Of a stretch of DNA of 64,000 nt, positions 24,843 to 33,846 are shown piece by piece. A model generated the notes under the pieces. It was not told the DNA's origin. It made no database searches and saw only the letters and a program-made list of their open reading frames with translations. The stretch comes from Verrucomicrobiota bacterium. GTDB taxonomy: Bacteria > Verrucomicrobiota > Verrucomicrobiia > Limisphaerales > PALSA-1396. The DNA is taken from positions 1 through 64,000 of the forward strand of contig JACQFP010000064.1 in assembly GCA_016200005.1 (NCBI GenBank), in the 5' to 3' direction. A program made the translations under genes and the position numbers. The stretch's first letter is position 1. Each line of letters starts with the position of its first letter.

Positions 24843-26414
24843 TCAATGTCGATAAAGGAACTCCGCGCTGTTCACCAAAGCCCACGTCAGGTCCACGAGT
24901 TGCTCGCGCGATTTCACGTCGCCGCCGGTGGCGTGGTCTGAAACTGCTTTCCATTCATCCTCGGTCGGGTACCGCGAAAGGATCATCAGATAAATCCCGT
25001 TCACGGCATCGCGCGGACTGGCCTTGGATTGAAGCAGGTTGGCGAGGTAGCGACTCTGTTCCAGTTTGGTCTGAAGGTGACGCGAGTTGAGCAAGTGCAG
25101 TTCCTGGGCAGCGGCCGGCCGGTTGTTTCGCTCGGATTCCAAACCCGTGTCACGCGGCGGACGACCGAACAGTTCAAGGAAGGAGCTGGTGATGCTTCCA
25201 TCCGGCAACGAAATTGAACGCAGGTGTTCCGGGATGAAGGTGAAGGGTTCGGGAATCGCGCTCGTGTATTTCTCAGTCGTGCCGGTGATCTGGTTCACCG
25301 CGTCAATCAACACCTCCGCTTCCAGGCGGCGCAGCGGGTACGAGGCGAAATTCGCCGCGGCCTCGGCTCGGTCGCTTTTGGCGATGGAGGAGAGTTGATA
25401 CGTTTTGGAATTGAGGATGAGCCGGTAGATGTGCTTGAGGTCATAATGGGAGTCGATCAACTCCTGCTCCAAAAACGCGAGCAATTCGGGATTGCTCGGC
25501 GGGTTGTCAGGCCGCAGGTCGTCCGGCTCCTGAATGATGCCGCGTCCCAGCAGCCACGCCCAGACGCGATTGACAATGTTGCGGGCGAACCACGGATTCT
25601 TGGCGTCAATCAACCAATCCGCGAAGACCTCGCGCGGGTCCTGGTTTGGCGACAGGTTCACCGATTTACCGTCCGGGAACGCAGCGGCGCGCCACAGGTT
25701 GTTCGTCGCGTTGCCGGGATCAAAAAAGACAATCTCCTCCTTCCATTCCGCCGTCTGCTTGTAACCGACCTGGGAGAAAAAGGCTGCCATGCCAGACAAT
25801 TTCTCCTTCGGCCACTTTTCCGCCCGCGTGCCCATGAAGGTCAGCGCCACAGTTTGTGCGATGGCCGGCGGTTCGCGGTTTTGCATGGCACGATAGAAAT
25901 TGACCGGCGGGACTCGGAAGTTGCTGCCGCTGGACGTAAGCATCTCGCGCACGAATTTGTCATACGGTTGGTTGTCGCGGATCGAGGTGTGAATCCACCG
26001 GTGATACGCTTGCGCGGCATTCGGCCAGAGATTGATTGGGAACTCCGCCTTGACGCGCAGTAAATCACTCCACTTCATCGCCCAATAATCCGCAAACTCG
26101 TCGCGGGTGAGCAGAGTGTCGATCAGGACCTGACGTTTGTTCGGGTCTCGGTTCAGGAGAAATTCGTTGACCTCGCGCACAGTCGGAAGCGTCCCGATGA
26201 CATCGAGGCTGGCGCGTCGGACAAACACGGCGTCCGCGCAAAGGTTCGCCGGTGGGATGTCTAGTCGTTTGAGTTGCGCGAAAACGAGTTCATCAATCCG
26301 GCTGTCCGGCGTCAGGTCCGCCTGAAGTTCAAAAGGACCCATCGCTGCTCCCGTCGCCACGTTCGCGCTCAATGTTCCGATGAGCACGAGGGTTGCGAGA
26401 CGCAAGATCTTCAT
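24843..26414 (-). CDS. DUF1549/DUF1553 protein
   Basis: 523 residues with signal peptide (LRLATLVLIGTLSANVATGA). The DUF1549 part reads RIDELVFAQLKRLDIPPANL, then FVRRASLDVIGTLPTVREVN and DEFADYWAMKWSDLLRVKAE. The DUF1553 part has DPREVFADWLIDAKNPWFAR, IVNRVWAWLLGRGIIQEPDD, LRRLEAEVLIDAVNQITGTT and the terminal TWALVNSAEFLYRH. Many relatives start with a planctomycete-type cytochrome domain (CxxCH); this one does not, so it is the short form. It is the first gene of the leftward run and pairs with DUF1501. Role unknown; exported location is inferred from the signal peptide. Confidence 0.88.
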   Translation of the reverse strand: MKILRLATLVLIGTLSANVATGAAMGPFELQADLTPDSRIDELVFAQLKRLDIPPANLCADAVFVRRASLDVIGTLPTVREVNEFLLNRDPNKRQVLIDTLLTRDEFADYWAMKWSDLLRVKAEFPINLWPNAAQAYHRWIHTSIRDNQPYDKFVREMLTSSGSNFRVPPVNFYRAMQNREPPAIAQTVALTFMGTRAEKWPKEKLSGMAAFFSQVGYKQTAEWKEEIVFFDPGNATNNLWRAAAFPDGKSVNLSPNQDPREVFADWLIDAKNPWFARNIVNRVWAWLLGRGIIQEPDDLRPDNPPSNPELLAFLEQELIDSHYDLKHIYRLILNSKTYQLSSIAKSDRAEAAANFASYPLRRLEAEVLIDAVNQITGTTEKYTSAIPEPFTFIPEHLRSISLPDGSITSSFLELFGRPPRDTGLESERNNRPAAAQELHLLNSRHLQTKLEQSRYLANLLQSKASPRDAVNGIYLMILSRYPTEDEWKAVSDHATGGDVKSREQLVDLTWALVNSAEFLYRH

Positions 26415-26780
26415 GGCCGTTTACGTTCCAGCGGAGTGAACCACTGTCACCCGCTTGGCGCCTGCCTCGCGCGTGCGCATACGCAGTTCACTCGGTATCA
26501 TGTCGTCCTCATACCAATTGCGGGGGAGCAAAACCGTCAGCCCACCCAATGGACTTAAGCGTTGTCCTTATAGACGGAAGCTGGCACTCCATTTCACTTC
26601 GCTTTTATTGGCTTTCTCTTGCCGTATGTTGCCATTCGGGATGCGTGACGCAGAAGCGCCGGTTTGCGCGCGTCGTCGGCAGAATCCCGTCCGCCGCACG
26701 CGACTGAATTTCCGCTGGCCGTCGAATTCCGACAGCGCAAGGACTACCGAGCTCTGAATGTCTTCCGACGGCGTACAACC

Positions 26781-26802
26781 TTTTGTCCCATATGAGACAA
26801 AA
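26781..26802. promoter_or_regulatory. Near-palindrome related to the 1321-1352 site
   Basis: TTTTGTCCCAT followed by ATGAGACAAAA: arms of 11 bases with one mismatched pair. It shares the core TTTGTCnCATATGnGACAAA with the perfect palindrome at 1321-1352. It is 111 bases before the DUF1638 start and may be an operator for the same regulator. Confidence 0.5.
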
Positions 26803-26828
26803 CTTCGTGTAAGTGAACCGGAAACTCA

Positions 26829-26842
26829 TTGACCTGCATCAA
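26829..26842. promoter_or_regulatory. FNR/CRP-family box upstream of DUF1638
   Basis: TTGACCTGCATCAA fits the FNR/DNR-type pattern TTGAT-N4-ATCAA with one deviation. Its centre is 77 bases before the ATG at 26913, which would allow activation at -41.5 with a ~36-base leader. The identical 14-mer in reverse orientation stands before the DUF2249 gene (57607-57620). Confidence 0.5.
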
Positions 26843-26912
26843 AGCCCTTTGTCGTTTGAGCGGGGAGGCTTGTCCAAGCAGAGTGCCAGGTAAGCGGTCC
26901 AAGTAAGCAACC

Positions 26913-27695
26913 ATGTTCCTTAAAGTCATCGCCTGCGAAATCGCCTTCCGTGAAATCTGTTTTGCGGCTGCGCGGTCGCCCAATGTGATCGACCTGGAAT
27001 TTCTGACGCAAGGCCATCACGACGTTCCCGGTGCCGGCCGCCAGGAAATTCAGGAGCGCATCAACGCGGTGCCCGCTGGAAAGTTCGACGCCATTCTCCT
27101 CGGTTACGGTCTCTGCAGCAACATGCTCGTGGGTCTTCGCTCCGACCACACCCGCCTCGTCATTCCGCGCGCGCACGATTGCATCACGTTTTTTCTCGGC
27201 TCGAAGGAGCGTTACCAAAATTGTTTCGCCGAGCGGCCGGGAACGTACTATTACACTTCCGGCTGGCTCGAGTGCCGCCAGCGCCGCGGTCTGCGCGAAG
27301 ACGAGGCGGGCGGCGCCTTTCTGCCGGCGCACACCGGCGCGGGCGCGAAGGCAACCTACGAACACTGGGTCAAAAAATACGGCGAAGAGAAAGCCCAATA
27401 CCTGCTCGAAGTCATGGGCCGGTGGACGGACAACTATTCGCACGGCACGCTGATTGATTTTGATTTCACGAAGCCGCTGGCGCTGGACGAACAGGTGCGG
27501 AAAATCTGCGCCGAGCGCGGCTGGCAGTTTGAAAAGATCGAAGGCGACCTTCGCCTGCTCCAGCGCTGGCTCGATGCCCAATGGGATTCCGCGGATTTCC
27601 TCGTCGTGAAACCGGGTGAACGCGTCGTGGCGAGCTATGACGAGGGTATAATCGCTGCGACGCCTGACCACGTCATCGAACCCCAACCCGTCTGA
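26913..27695 (+). CDS. DUF1638 protein
   Basis: 260 residues, cytoplasmic. The opening LKVIACEIAFREICFAAARS and NVIDLEFLTQGHHDVPG is the DUF1638 start. It is followed by DAILLGYGLCSNMLVGLRSD, RLVIPRAHDCITFFLGSKER and the Cys/Tyr-rich FAERPGTYYYTSGWLECRQR. Conserved Cys and His (C8, GLCSN, AHDC, ECRQR) suggest a bound metal or cofactor. In methanogens and anaerobes, DUF1638 genes often lie near corrinoid-dependent methyltransferases; here URO-D and methyltransferase-like genes are elsewhere in the window. A possible FNR-type box lies upstream. It is followed within four bases by a short ORF that may be the remnant of such a partner. Confidence 0.8.
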   Translation: MFLKVIACEIAFREICFAAARSPNVIDLEFLTQGHHDVPGAGRQEIQERINAVPAGKFDAILLGYGLCSNMLVGLRSDHTRLVIPRAHDCITFFLGSKERYQNCFAERPGTYYYTSGWLECRQRRGLREDEAGGAFLPAHTGAGAKATYEHWVKKYGEEKAQYLLEVMGRWTDNYSHGTLIDFDFTKPLALDEQVRKICAERGWQFEKIEGDLRLLQRWLDAQWDSADFLVVKPGERVVASYDEGIIAATPDHVIEPQPV

Positions 27696-27698
27696 TCT

Positions 27699-27872
27699 AT
27701 GTCCTCGGACATCCCGCAACAAATCACCGATGCCGTGGTCCGACTGGAAAGGTCGGCTGGGCGGGCACTCCGCATTTACTTGATCCGCATGACCGGACGC
27801 AATCGTGAGAAATGTCATTGTTACTTGATCCTCATCCGCCCCTGTCTTCTGCGCTTTACGCCAGCCGGCTGA
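27699..27872 (+). pseudogene. Short ORF, possible remnant of a corrinoid-binding protein
   Basis: 57 codons starting 4 bases after the DUF1638 stop. The start, MSSDIPQQITDAVVRLE, resembles the N-terminal helix of small B12-binding corrinoid proteins of methyltransferase systems. After residue ~18 the translation turns basic and Cys-rich (RMTGRNREKCHCYLILIRPC) with no recognisable fold. A truncated remnant is the simplest reading, but so short a match could be chance. Confidence 0.25.
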
Positions 27873-27890
27873 AGAATACATTCTCAGCAA

Positions 27891-29153
27891 ATGAACCTGA
27901 CCAACAAAAACTCCCTTCCCAACGCAGAATCAAACGCGCAACCTCTGGTCACTCCGCCGCTGACCCGGCGCGCCTTCCTTCAAGTGGTCGGTGCCGGCGC
28001 GGCGGCCTATGGACTCCAATCCACGGCCCGAGCCGTAGAGAAGGCCACGGAAAAACCGATTCAGGGTTTTGAAAGCGCGCCCGAGAAATCGGACGCATCC
28101 AAAGGTTGGCGGCCCGTTTCCGACCGCAAACTGCGCGTGGGCCTCGTCGGCTACGGCGTCTGCAAGTTCGCCGCCGCGTTCGGCTTCCAAGACCACCCGA
28201 ACGTCGAGGTGGTCGCGGTGAGCGATCTCATTCCCGACCGTTGCGCGGAATTGGCGAAAGTGACCCGCTGCGCGAAAACTTATCCGTCCCTTGAAGAATT
28301 GGTGAAGGACGACAAGATCGAGGCGGTGTTCGCGGCCACCGACGCGCCGAACCACGCGAAGCATTGCATCGAAATTCTCAAGCACGGCAAGCACGCGGCT
28401 TCGGCAGTGCCGGCGGTGTTCGGGTCACTCGAAGAGGCCGGGAAGCTGTTTGAAGCGGTGAAATCCAGCGGCCTCAAGTACATGATGTTTGAAACCTCCT
28501 GTTTCCACGAAGACCTCTACGCAATGCGCCAGATCTTCAATGCCGGCGGGCTTGGCAAGCTCGTGTATTCCGAAGGTGAATATTACCACTACATGGAGCA
28601 GCCGATTGACTCTTACAAAGGCTGGCGCGTCGGTTTGCCGCCCCAATGGTATCCAACCCACTCGAACGCTTACTACGTTGGCGTCACCGGCGGCAGCTTC
28701 ACAGAAGTTTCCTGCATGGGCATCCCTAGCCGCGTGGACCATCTGCTACCGAAGAACAATCCATATCGGAATCCGTTCGGCACCGAGATCGCGTTGTTCC
28801 GCACGAGCGAAGGTGGCATATCGCGCATGGCGGTCAGTTGGGACACGCCCGGTTTGGGCGGCGAGATGGGCCGCATCCGGGGGCAACGCGGCAGCTTTTA
28901 CGGCAAGTACGAGGGGCTTGAAAAGACGCTGCCCAATACCCACCGCCCCCCGTTGCCACCCGGTGTCGCCTCCGGCGGACACGGCGGTTCGCACGGCTAC
29001 CTGATGAATGAGTTTGTCAACGCCATCCTTCAGGACCGCAAGCCGCTGGTGGACATCGCCAAGGCGCTGAACATGACCGTCGCCGGCATCGTCGCGCACC
29101 AATCCGCCCTGAAGGGCGGCGAACTGCTGAAGATTCCGCAGTTCAAGATTTGA
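27891..29153 (+). CDS. Gfo/Idh/MocA family oxidoreductase with Tat signal
   Basis: 420 residues. The N-terminus carries a twin-arginine signal (PLTRRAFLQVVGAGAAAYGL). The Rossmann part starts LRVGLVGYGVCKFAAAFGFQ. Next come VVAVSDLIPDRCAELAK, then EAVFAATDAPNHAKHCIEIL and KHAASAVPAVFGSLEEAGKL, where EKP is replaced by a related turn. The C-terminal sheet includes YSEGEYYHYMEQP, GWRVGLPPQWYPTHSNAY and GGHGGSHGYLMNEFVNAILQ, the usual active-site His region. Family members use NAD(P) to oxidise or reduce sugars and cyclitols; the substrate is unknown. A Tat signal fits export of the folded cofactor-loaded enzyme, as in glucose-fructose oxidoreductase. It is followed by two secreted glycosidases. 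Confidence 0.85.
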   Translation: MNLTNKNSLPNAESNAQPLVTPPLTRRAFLQVVGAGAAAYGLQSTARAVEKATEKPIQGFESAPEKSDASKGWRPVSDRKLRVGLVGYGVCKFAAAFGFQDHPNVEVVAVSDLIPDRCAELAKVTRCAKTYPSLEELVKDDKIEAVFAATDAPNHAKHCIEILKHGKHAASAVPAVFGSLEEAGKLFEAVKSSGLKYMMFETSCFHEDLYAMRQIFNAGGLGKLVYSEGEYYHYMEQPIDSYKGWRVGLPPQWYPTHSNAYYVGVTGGSFTEVSCMGIPSRVDHLLPKNNPYRNPFGTEIALFRTSEGGISRMAVSWDTPGLGGEMGRIRGQRGSFYGKYEGLEKTLPNTHRPPLPPGVASGGHGGSHGYLMNEFVNAILQDRKPLVDIAKALNMTVAGIVAHQSALKGGELLKIPQFKI

Positions 29154-29226
29154 AAGCTGCTGGGACTCGGCTGCGTAGCGGTGTGTCCCGAAGTTCCGGC
29201 GTGCGACGCGCGACGCGATTCAACAA

Positions 29227-31320
29227 ATGGCTGCCATGCGCTTGAGAAACTTCTTCGTCCGGGCTGTCTGCGGGCTGGTGGTGCAGTTCGCGCACTCTGT
29301 GGGTTCGGCCACGGTTCCCGCCAGCGAGCCGTTCGATTACTTCGTCAATTCGTGGCAGGTCATCGGCCTCAAGGACTACCAGGACGGCACACGCATCACG
29401 CCGCAGAACGAGTTGCTGCTCGGCGACAAGTCGAAACTCCGAATTTCAGTCGGCTCGCGTCTCATCCCACTTGATCGCCAGCAAACCAAGACGCTGCTCG
29501 AGGGCTGGCTGCCGGTCGTGCTGCTCAGCACGGAGGAAGCCGGCGTCCGCTATGAGTTCACGCTTTGGGCCACGCCGTTGCTGACGGTGAAAAATTGGAA
29601 AGCTGCGTTTGATTGGCCGACCGAGGGCGAGAACTTCCTGAACTGGATTCAAGTCAAAGCCCGCAACCTCGGCACCGAACGCACCGAAGCGAGTGTCCGC
29701 CTCGAACGCGTTGGCACCAACGCGGCGACGTTAGCGGAATGGCGCACGCCGCTCAAACCGCGGCAAACCGCGACGACGTGCTTCCGCATCCCGTTCGCGC
29801 CACTTTCGACCAATCTCCTCACCCGGCCTCAGGCCACCCTCTCCCCATCCGATGGGGAGAGGGCCGGGGTGAGGGGCCACAGGGATCGCTCTGACTTGTT
29901 CAGCAACCAAAGCCCGCAGGTTTGGCTGAACCGAACGGTTGCATACTGGCGCAACCTGCTGGCAACCGGCACCCGCATCGAGGTGCCGTGCGAGAAGGCC
30001 ACGCAGGCACTCAAGGCGGCCCATGTCCAGCAGTTCATTGACAACGACCACGGCGTGTTGAAAGGCGGCGAAGGTTTCTACGACGAGTTTTACATCCGCG
30101 ACGGTGCGTATCAGATTTTGCAGTTCGAGGAAGGCGGTTTCATCAACGCGGCTCGGAAGGCTGTCGAGCCATACCTGAACGCGCAGCGGCCCGATGGTCG
30201 TTTCGAGACGCAGAAGAACCAGTTCGACGCCAACGGTCAGGCGCTCTGGACGCTCTGGCAGTTTTGGAAAATCACCGGCGACCGCGAGTTCCTGAAACGA
30301 GCGTATCCGCAGATGCGGCGGGCGGTCGAGTGGATCAAGCAAGCCCGCCGGCAGGCGTCGCCCGATTCGCCGTTTGCGGGCGTGCTGCCCAACGCGGTCG
30401 CCGATGGCGAGTACCTCTGGGACGGAAAACAACACATTGTCGGATATGATTTCTGGAATCTGCGCGGCCTGCTTTGCACCGCCGACGCAGCGCAAGCGCT
30501 CGGTGAGGATGCCGAGGCCGCGGCCCTGCGGCAGGAAGCTGAGGATTACCGCAAAGCCATTGACACCGCTTGGCAGCTCACAGGTCTGTCGCATTTTCCG
30601 CCGAGTTGGGAGAAAGTCGGCACGCACTGGGGCAACACCGAAACGCTCTGGCCCACCGAATTGTTCGCACTCGATGACCCGCGCGTGATCGCGTCACTTC
30701 GTGAAGTCCGCGAGAAATTCATGGGCGGTTTCCTCGAAGGTACGATTCGCTGGTCCGGTTTCCCTGACGTGATTCATCCTTACATGTCGTCCTACACGAC
30801 GATGGCGTCGCTGGCGCGCGGCGAGCATGAGCAGTTTGTCGAAGACATCTATTGGTATCTGCTTCACTCGACCGCGACGCACGCGTTTCCCGAGGGCGTT
30901 TACTTCAAGAAACGCACCGCCTGGAGCGACACCATCCCGCACGCCACCGGCGCGGCGAACTACGCCTTCCTGCTCCGCCACGCGTTGGTGCATGAGCGTG
31001 GCGATGAACTCCACCTACTCAGTGGCGTTCCGGATTGGTGGCTCGAAGCAGGTCGGGAAATCCGGGTTGAAAATGCTCCGACGCATTTTGGTCGCTTGAA
31101 CTTGCGCGTGCGCGGCAAAGCACACGGAGTCGAAGTGAAGTTCGACCCTCCAAGCCGCCAACCGCCGAAGCACATCGTTCTTCACCTCCCCGAGTCTCGC
31201 CCCTTGGCCAAACCGCCGAAAAGGGTGAGCGTCGAATTCCGCGCTGATCAAAAGCGACGCTGGGATTTTTCAACCGTGGTCGGGCTTTACCAAGAGCGGT
31301 CCGCTTCGAAAAGCGATTAG
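29227..31320 (+). CDS. Secreted (alpha/alpha)6-barrel glycosidase-like protein
   Basis: 697 residues with signal peptide (FVRAVCGLVVQFAHSVGSAT); a second ATG at 29236 is equally possible. Residues about 30-195 form a beta-sandwich (YFVNSWQVIGLKDYQDGTRI). From about 250 the sequence is a six-hairpin glycosidase toroid: FYDEFYIRDGAYQILQFEEG, QRPDGRFETQKNQFDANGQA, LWTLWQFWKITGDREFLKRA, YDFWNLRGLLCTADAAQALG, THWGNTETLWPTELFALDDP. The acidic residues in YIRDG and WGNTE could be catalytic by analogy with GH15/GH63/GH78-like enzymes, but no family is assigned. A repeat-derived stretch (TLSPSDGERAGVRG, 29837-29876) is translated in the linker between sandwich and toroid. It ends 3 bases before the alpha-galactosidase gene. 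Confidence 0.7.
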   Translation: MAAMRLRNFFVRAVCGLVVQFAHSVGSATVPASEPFDYFVNSWQVIGLKDYQDGTRITPQNELLLGDKSKLRISVGSRLIPLDRQQTKTLLEGWLPVVLLSTEEAGVRYEFTLWATPLLTVKNWKAAFDWPTEGENFLNWIQVKARNLGTERTEASVRLERVGTNAATLAEWRTPLKPRQTATTCFRIPFAPLSTNLLTRPQATLSPSDGERAGVRGHRDRSDLFSNQSPQVWLNRTVAYWRNLLATGTRIEVPCEKATQALKAAHVQQFIDNDHGVLKGGEGFYDEFYIRDGAYQILQFEEGGFINAARKAVEPYLNAQRPDGRFETQKNQFDANGQALWTLWQFWKITGDREFLKRAYPQMRRAVEWIKQARRQASPDSPFAGVLPNAVADGEYLWDGKQHIVGYDFWNLRGLLCTADAAQALGEDAEAAALRQEAEDYRKAIDTAWQLTGLSHFPPSWEKVGTHWGNTETLWPTELFALDDPRVIASLREVREKFMGGFLEGTIRWSGFPDVIHPYMSSYTTMASLARGEHEQFVEDIYWYLLHSTATHAFPEGVYFKKRTAWSDTIPHATGAANYAFLLRHALVHERGDELHLLSGVPDWWLEAGREIRVENAPTHFGRLNLRVRGKAHGVEVKFDPPSRQPPKHIVLHLPESRPLAKPPKRVSVEFRADQKRRWDFSTVVGLYQERSASKSD
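29837..29876. repeat. CCCTCTCCC hairpin element in a coding linker
   Basis: CCCTCTCCCCATC (29837-29849) and GATGGGGAGAGGG (29851-29863) are perfect 13-base arms one base apart, followed by CCGGGGTGAGGGG. It is translated in frame as part of the linker between the beta-sandwich and the toroid. It belongs to the element family at 14810-14957 and 51893-52043. Confidence 0.75.
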
Positions 31321-31323
31321 CCT

Positions 31324-33846
31324 ATGAAAACCAAGAATACAGTAATCTTCCTCACCGCAATGCTGTTCACCATCCGCGGCGCATCCGCCACCGTCGTCGC
31401 TCCAGACGAACTGTCGGAGTCTCGCGCCTGGTCCGCCGCCAAATTCGAAGGCGTGCAGGCGAAAACCGCCGCCGAACCCGCGCTCATCGTGCTCGCCAAC
31501 CACGATCCCGTCCAGAAGAACGCCCGCGCCGGCAAACCCATGCGCATCGCGGACAAGGAATTCACGCGCGGCCTCTACTGTCATGCCTTCAGCAAGATCA
31601 TCGTGCGGTTGCCCTCGTCGGGTGCGAAGTTCAGCGCCATCGTCGGTGTGGACAGTAACGAGCAAACGAGCGGCGGGCGCGGCAGTGTGGATTTTTCCGT
31701 CAGCGTGGGCCGCACTGAAAAGTTTCGCTCCGGTGTGATGCGAGAAGGGATGGCGGGCAAACCCGTGAGCGTGGATCTCGGCGGAGCGATGGAGTTCGTC
31801 CTTCAGGTGGACGAAACACCGGACGGCATTTCCTGTGATCAGTCGGATTGGGCCGAGGCGAAAGTCACGCTGGTGGACGGGCGGGAACTGTGGCTCGCCG
31901 ATCTGCCGTTGCGGGAAGGCGAGCGGGCGCCTTACTCCACCGAATTGCCCTTCTCGTTTGTCTATGAAGGCAAGCCGTCGGCGGAATTGCTGAAAACGTG
32001 GAAGTTCCAACGTAGCCGCCGAGGTAACGAGGCGGCCCGCGGCCCGCAGACGAACTCTCCGCCTCCTCAAGTCGGCGGCTACGAACTCTCTTGGACCGAT
32101 CCCGCCACCGGCCTTCAAGTCCGCTGCGTCGCCGTCGAGTATGCCGACTTCCCGAACGTCGAGTGGACGCTCTACTTCAAGAACACCGGCACGACCGACA
32201 CGCCAATTCTATCGGACATTCTCGCGCTCGACACGCGCATCGAGAAGAGCGGCAAAGGAGACTTTGTTCTGCACCATCACAAAGGCACGTTCGTCCGCGC
32301 CGATGATTTCGAACCGCTCACCACGACGCTCAAGCCAAACAGCACGCTGCGTTTTGCCCCGCCGGCGGGGCGTCCGCTCGGCCACGTCTTCCCCTATTTC
32401 AACCTTGAGCAGCAGGCAGACGAAGGCGTGATCGCCGTCGTCGGTTGGCCGGGGCAATGGTTCGCCGAGTTCGCGCGCGACAACGGCACTGGCTTGCGCG
32501 TGATTGCCGGACAGGAAAAAGTTCACCTGCGCCTCAAGCCCGGCGAAGAAATCCGCACGCCGCTGGTCGTGCTCCAGTTCTGGCGCGGCGACTGGATTCG
32601 CGCGCAGAACGTCTGGCGGCGCTGGATGGTCGCGCACAACATCCCGCGCCCCAACGGCCAGCCGCCGCGTCCGCTGCTCACGCCGTGCAGCTCGCACCAA
32701 TTCGGCGAAATGATCCAGGCGGACGAAGCGAGCCAGAAACTTTTCATTGATCGCTACCTCGAAGAAAAGCTCGCGCCGGATTATTGGTGGATGGACGCCG
32801 GCTGGTATTTCCACTACGGCAAAGGCTGGCCGCAGGTTGGCACCTGGGAGGTGGATACGAACCGTTTTCCGCGCGGCCTGCGCGCGATCACCGACCACGC
32901 GCACGCCAAAGGCGTGAAGAGCATCGTCTGGTTTGAACCGGAGCGGGTGACGCCCGGAACGTTTCTTTACACCAACAACCCCGCGTGGCTCCTTGGCCGC
33001 GACGGTCAGCAGAAGCTCCTCAACCTCGGCCACGACGAAGCACGCGCGTGGCTGGTCAATCACATTGACCGCCTGTTGACCGAGCAGGGCATTGATCTGT
33101 ATCGCCAGGATTACAACGTTGACCCACTCAAATTCTGGCGCGAAGCGGACACCGAGGACCGGCAGGGCAGCACCGAGAATCACTACGTCACCGGCTACCT
33201 GGCGTATTGGGACGAACTGCTGAAGCGGCATCCCGGCATGTTGATTGACACCTGCGCCAGCGGCGGCCACCGCAACGATCTCGAAACGCTGCGCCGCTCG
33301 TTGCCGTTCCTGCGCAGCGATTTTATCCAGGACGCCGTCGGCAACCAGTGCCACACCTACGGCCTCTCCTTCTGGCTGCCGTATCACGGCACGGGCACGG
33401 ACCAGCTTGGCGTTTATGATCTCCGCAGCGCGATGGACTGCCCGCACTTCATCGCCTGTTGGGACGTGCGCGACCGCAAGCTCGACTACAACTTCCTCCG
33501 TAAGACCGTCAGCGACTGGCGGCAATACGCGCCGAACTACCTCGGCGATTTTTATCCGCTCACGCCCTACACCACCTCGAACGACGCCTGGCTCGCGTGG
33601 CAATTCGACCGCCCGGAAGCCGGGCAAGGCGTAGTCCAGGTGTTTCGCCGCGCGAACAGCATCTACGAATCCGCCCGCGTCAAACTCCGCGGACTCGACG
33701 TCAAGGCGCGTTATGCAGTCACGGACATTGATAAACCGGCCGGCCCGCAGGAATTCACGGGCGCTGCCCTCGCGGATCGGGGATTGCTCGTCACCGCTCC
33801 CGGCCAACCGTCCGCTATCGTGCTCACCTATCGCAAGACGAATTGA
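31324..33846 (+). CDS. Secreted alpha-galactosidase-like enzyme, NPCBM + GH36
   Basis: 840 residues with signal peptide (NTVIFLTAMLFTIRGASA). Residues about 28-195 are an NPCBM-type carbohydrate-binding domain (TRGLYCHAFSKIIVRLPSSG, KFSAIVGVDSNEQTSGGRGS). From ~220 a GH36 beta-sandwich precedes the TIM barrel: APDYWWMDAGWYFHYGKGWP, THANP-like DTNRFPRGLRAITDHAHAKG, VKSIVWFEPERVTPGTFL. The nucleophile region is LYRQDYN and the acid/base region is SLPFLRSDFIQD, as expected for GH36/GH27-like retaining enzymes. It should release galactose (or a related sugar) from polysaccharides. A paired inverted repeat (32012-32082) is translated in frame as SRRGNEAARGPQTNSPPP within the sandwich. Confidence 0.85.
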   Translation: MKTKNTVIFLTAMLFTIRGASATVVAPDELSESRAWSAAKFEGVQAKTAAEPALIVLANHDPVQKNARAGKPMRIADKEFTRGLYCHAFSKIIVRLPSSGAKFSAIVGVDSNEQTSGGRGSVDFSVSVGRTEKFRSGVMREGMAGKPVSVDLGGAMEFVLQVDETPDGISCDQSDWAEAKVTLVDGRELWLADLPLREGERAPYSTELPFSFVYEGKPSAELLKTWKFQRSRRGNEAARGPQTNSPPPQVGGYELSWTDPATGLQVRCVAVEYADFPNVEWTLYFKNTGTTDTPILSDILALDTRIEKSGKGDFVLHHHKGTFVRADDFEPLTTTLKPNSTLRFAPPAGRPLGHVFPYFNLEQQADEGVIAVVGWPGQWFAEFARDNGTGLRVIAGQEKVHLRLKPGEEIRTPLVVLQFWRGDWIRAQNVWRRWMVAHNIPRPNGQPPRPLLTPCSSHQFGEMIQADEASQKLFIDRYLEEKLAPDYWWMDAGWYFHYGKGWPQVGTWEVDTNRFPRGLRAITDHAHAKGVKSIVWFEPERVTPGTFLYTNNPAWLLGRDGQQKLLNLGHDEARAWLVNHIDRLLTEQGIDLYRQDYNVDPLKFWREADTEDRQGSTENHYVTGYLAYWDELLKRHPGMLIDTCASGGHRNDLETLRRSLPFLRSDFIQDAVGNQCHTYGLSFWLPYHGTGTDQLGVYDLRSAMDCPHFIACWDVRDRKLDYNFLRKTVSDWRQYAPNYLGDFYPLTPYTTSNDAWLAWQFDRPEAGQGVVQVFRRANSIYESARVKLRGLDVKARYAVTDIDKPAGPQEFTGAALADRGLLVTAPGQPSAIVLTYRKTN
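32012..32082. repeat. In-frame GTAGCCGCCGA inverted repeat (copy in GH36)
   Basis: Left arm GTAGCCGCCGAGG...GAGGCGG (32012-32035) and right arm TCCGCCTC...TCGGCGGCTAC (32058-32082) face each other around ~22 bases; total 71 bases. The reading frame passes through without a stop. A second copy with 25-base arms lies at 43156-43229 inside another glycosidase. Confidence 0.8.

Larger units (their letters stand above)
26415..26912. other. Divergent intergenic region with two candidate operators
   Basis: Almost 500 bases between the leftward DUF1549 gene and the rightward DUF1638 gene, with no convincing coding frame. It should hold both promoters. Two sites stand out: a palindrome at 26781-26802 and an FNR/CRP-type box at 26829-26842, both within 135 bases of the DUF1638 start. 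Confidence 0.6.
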
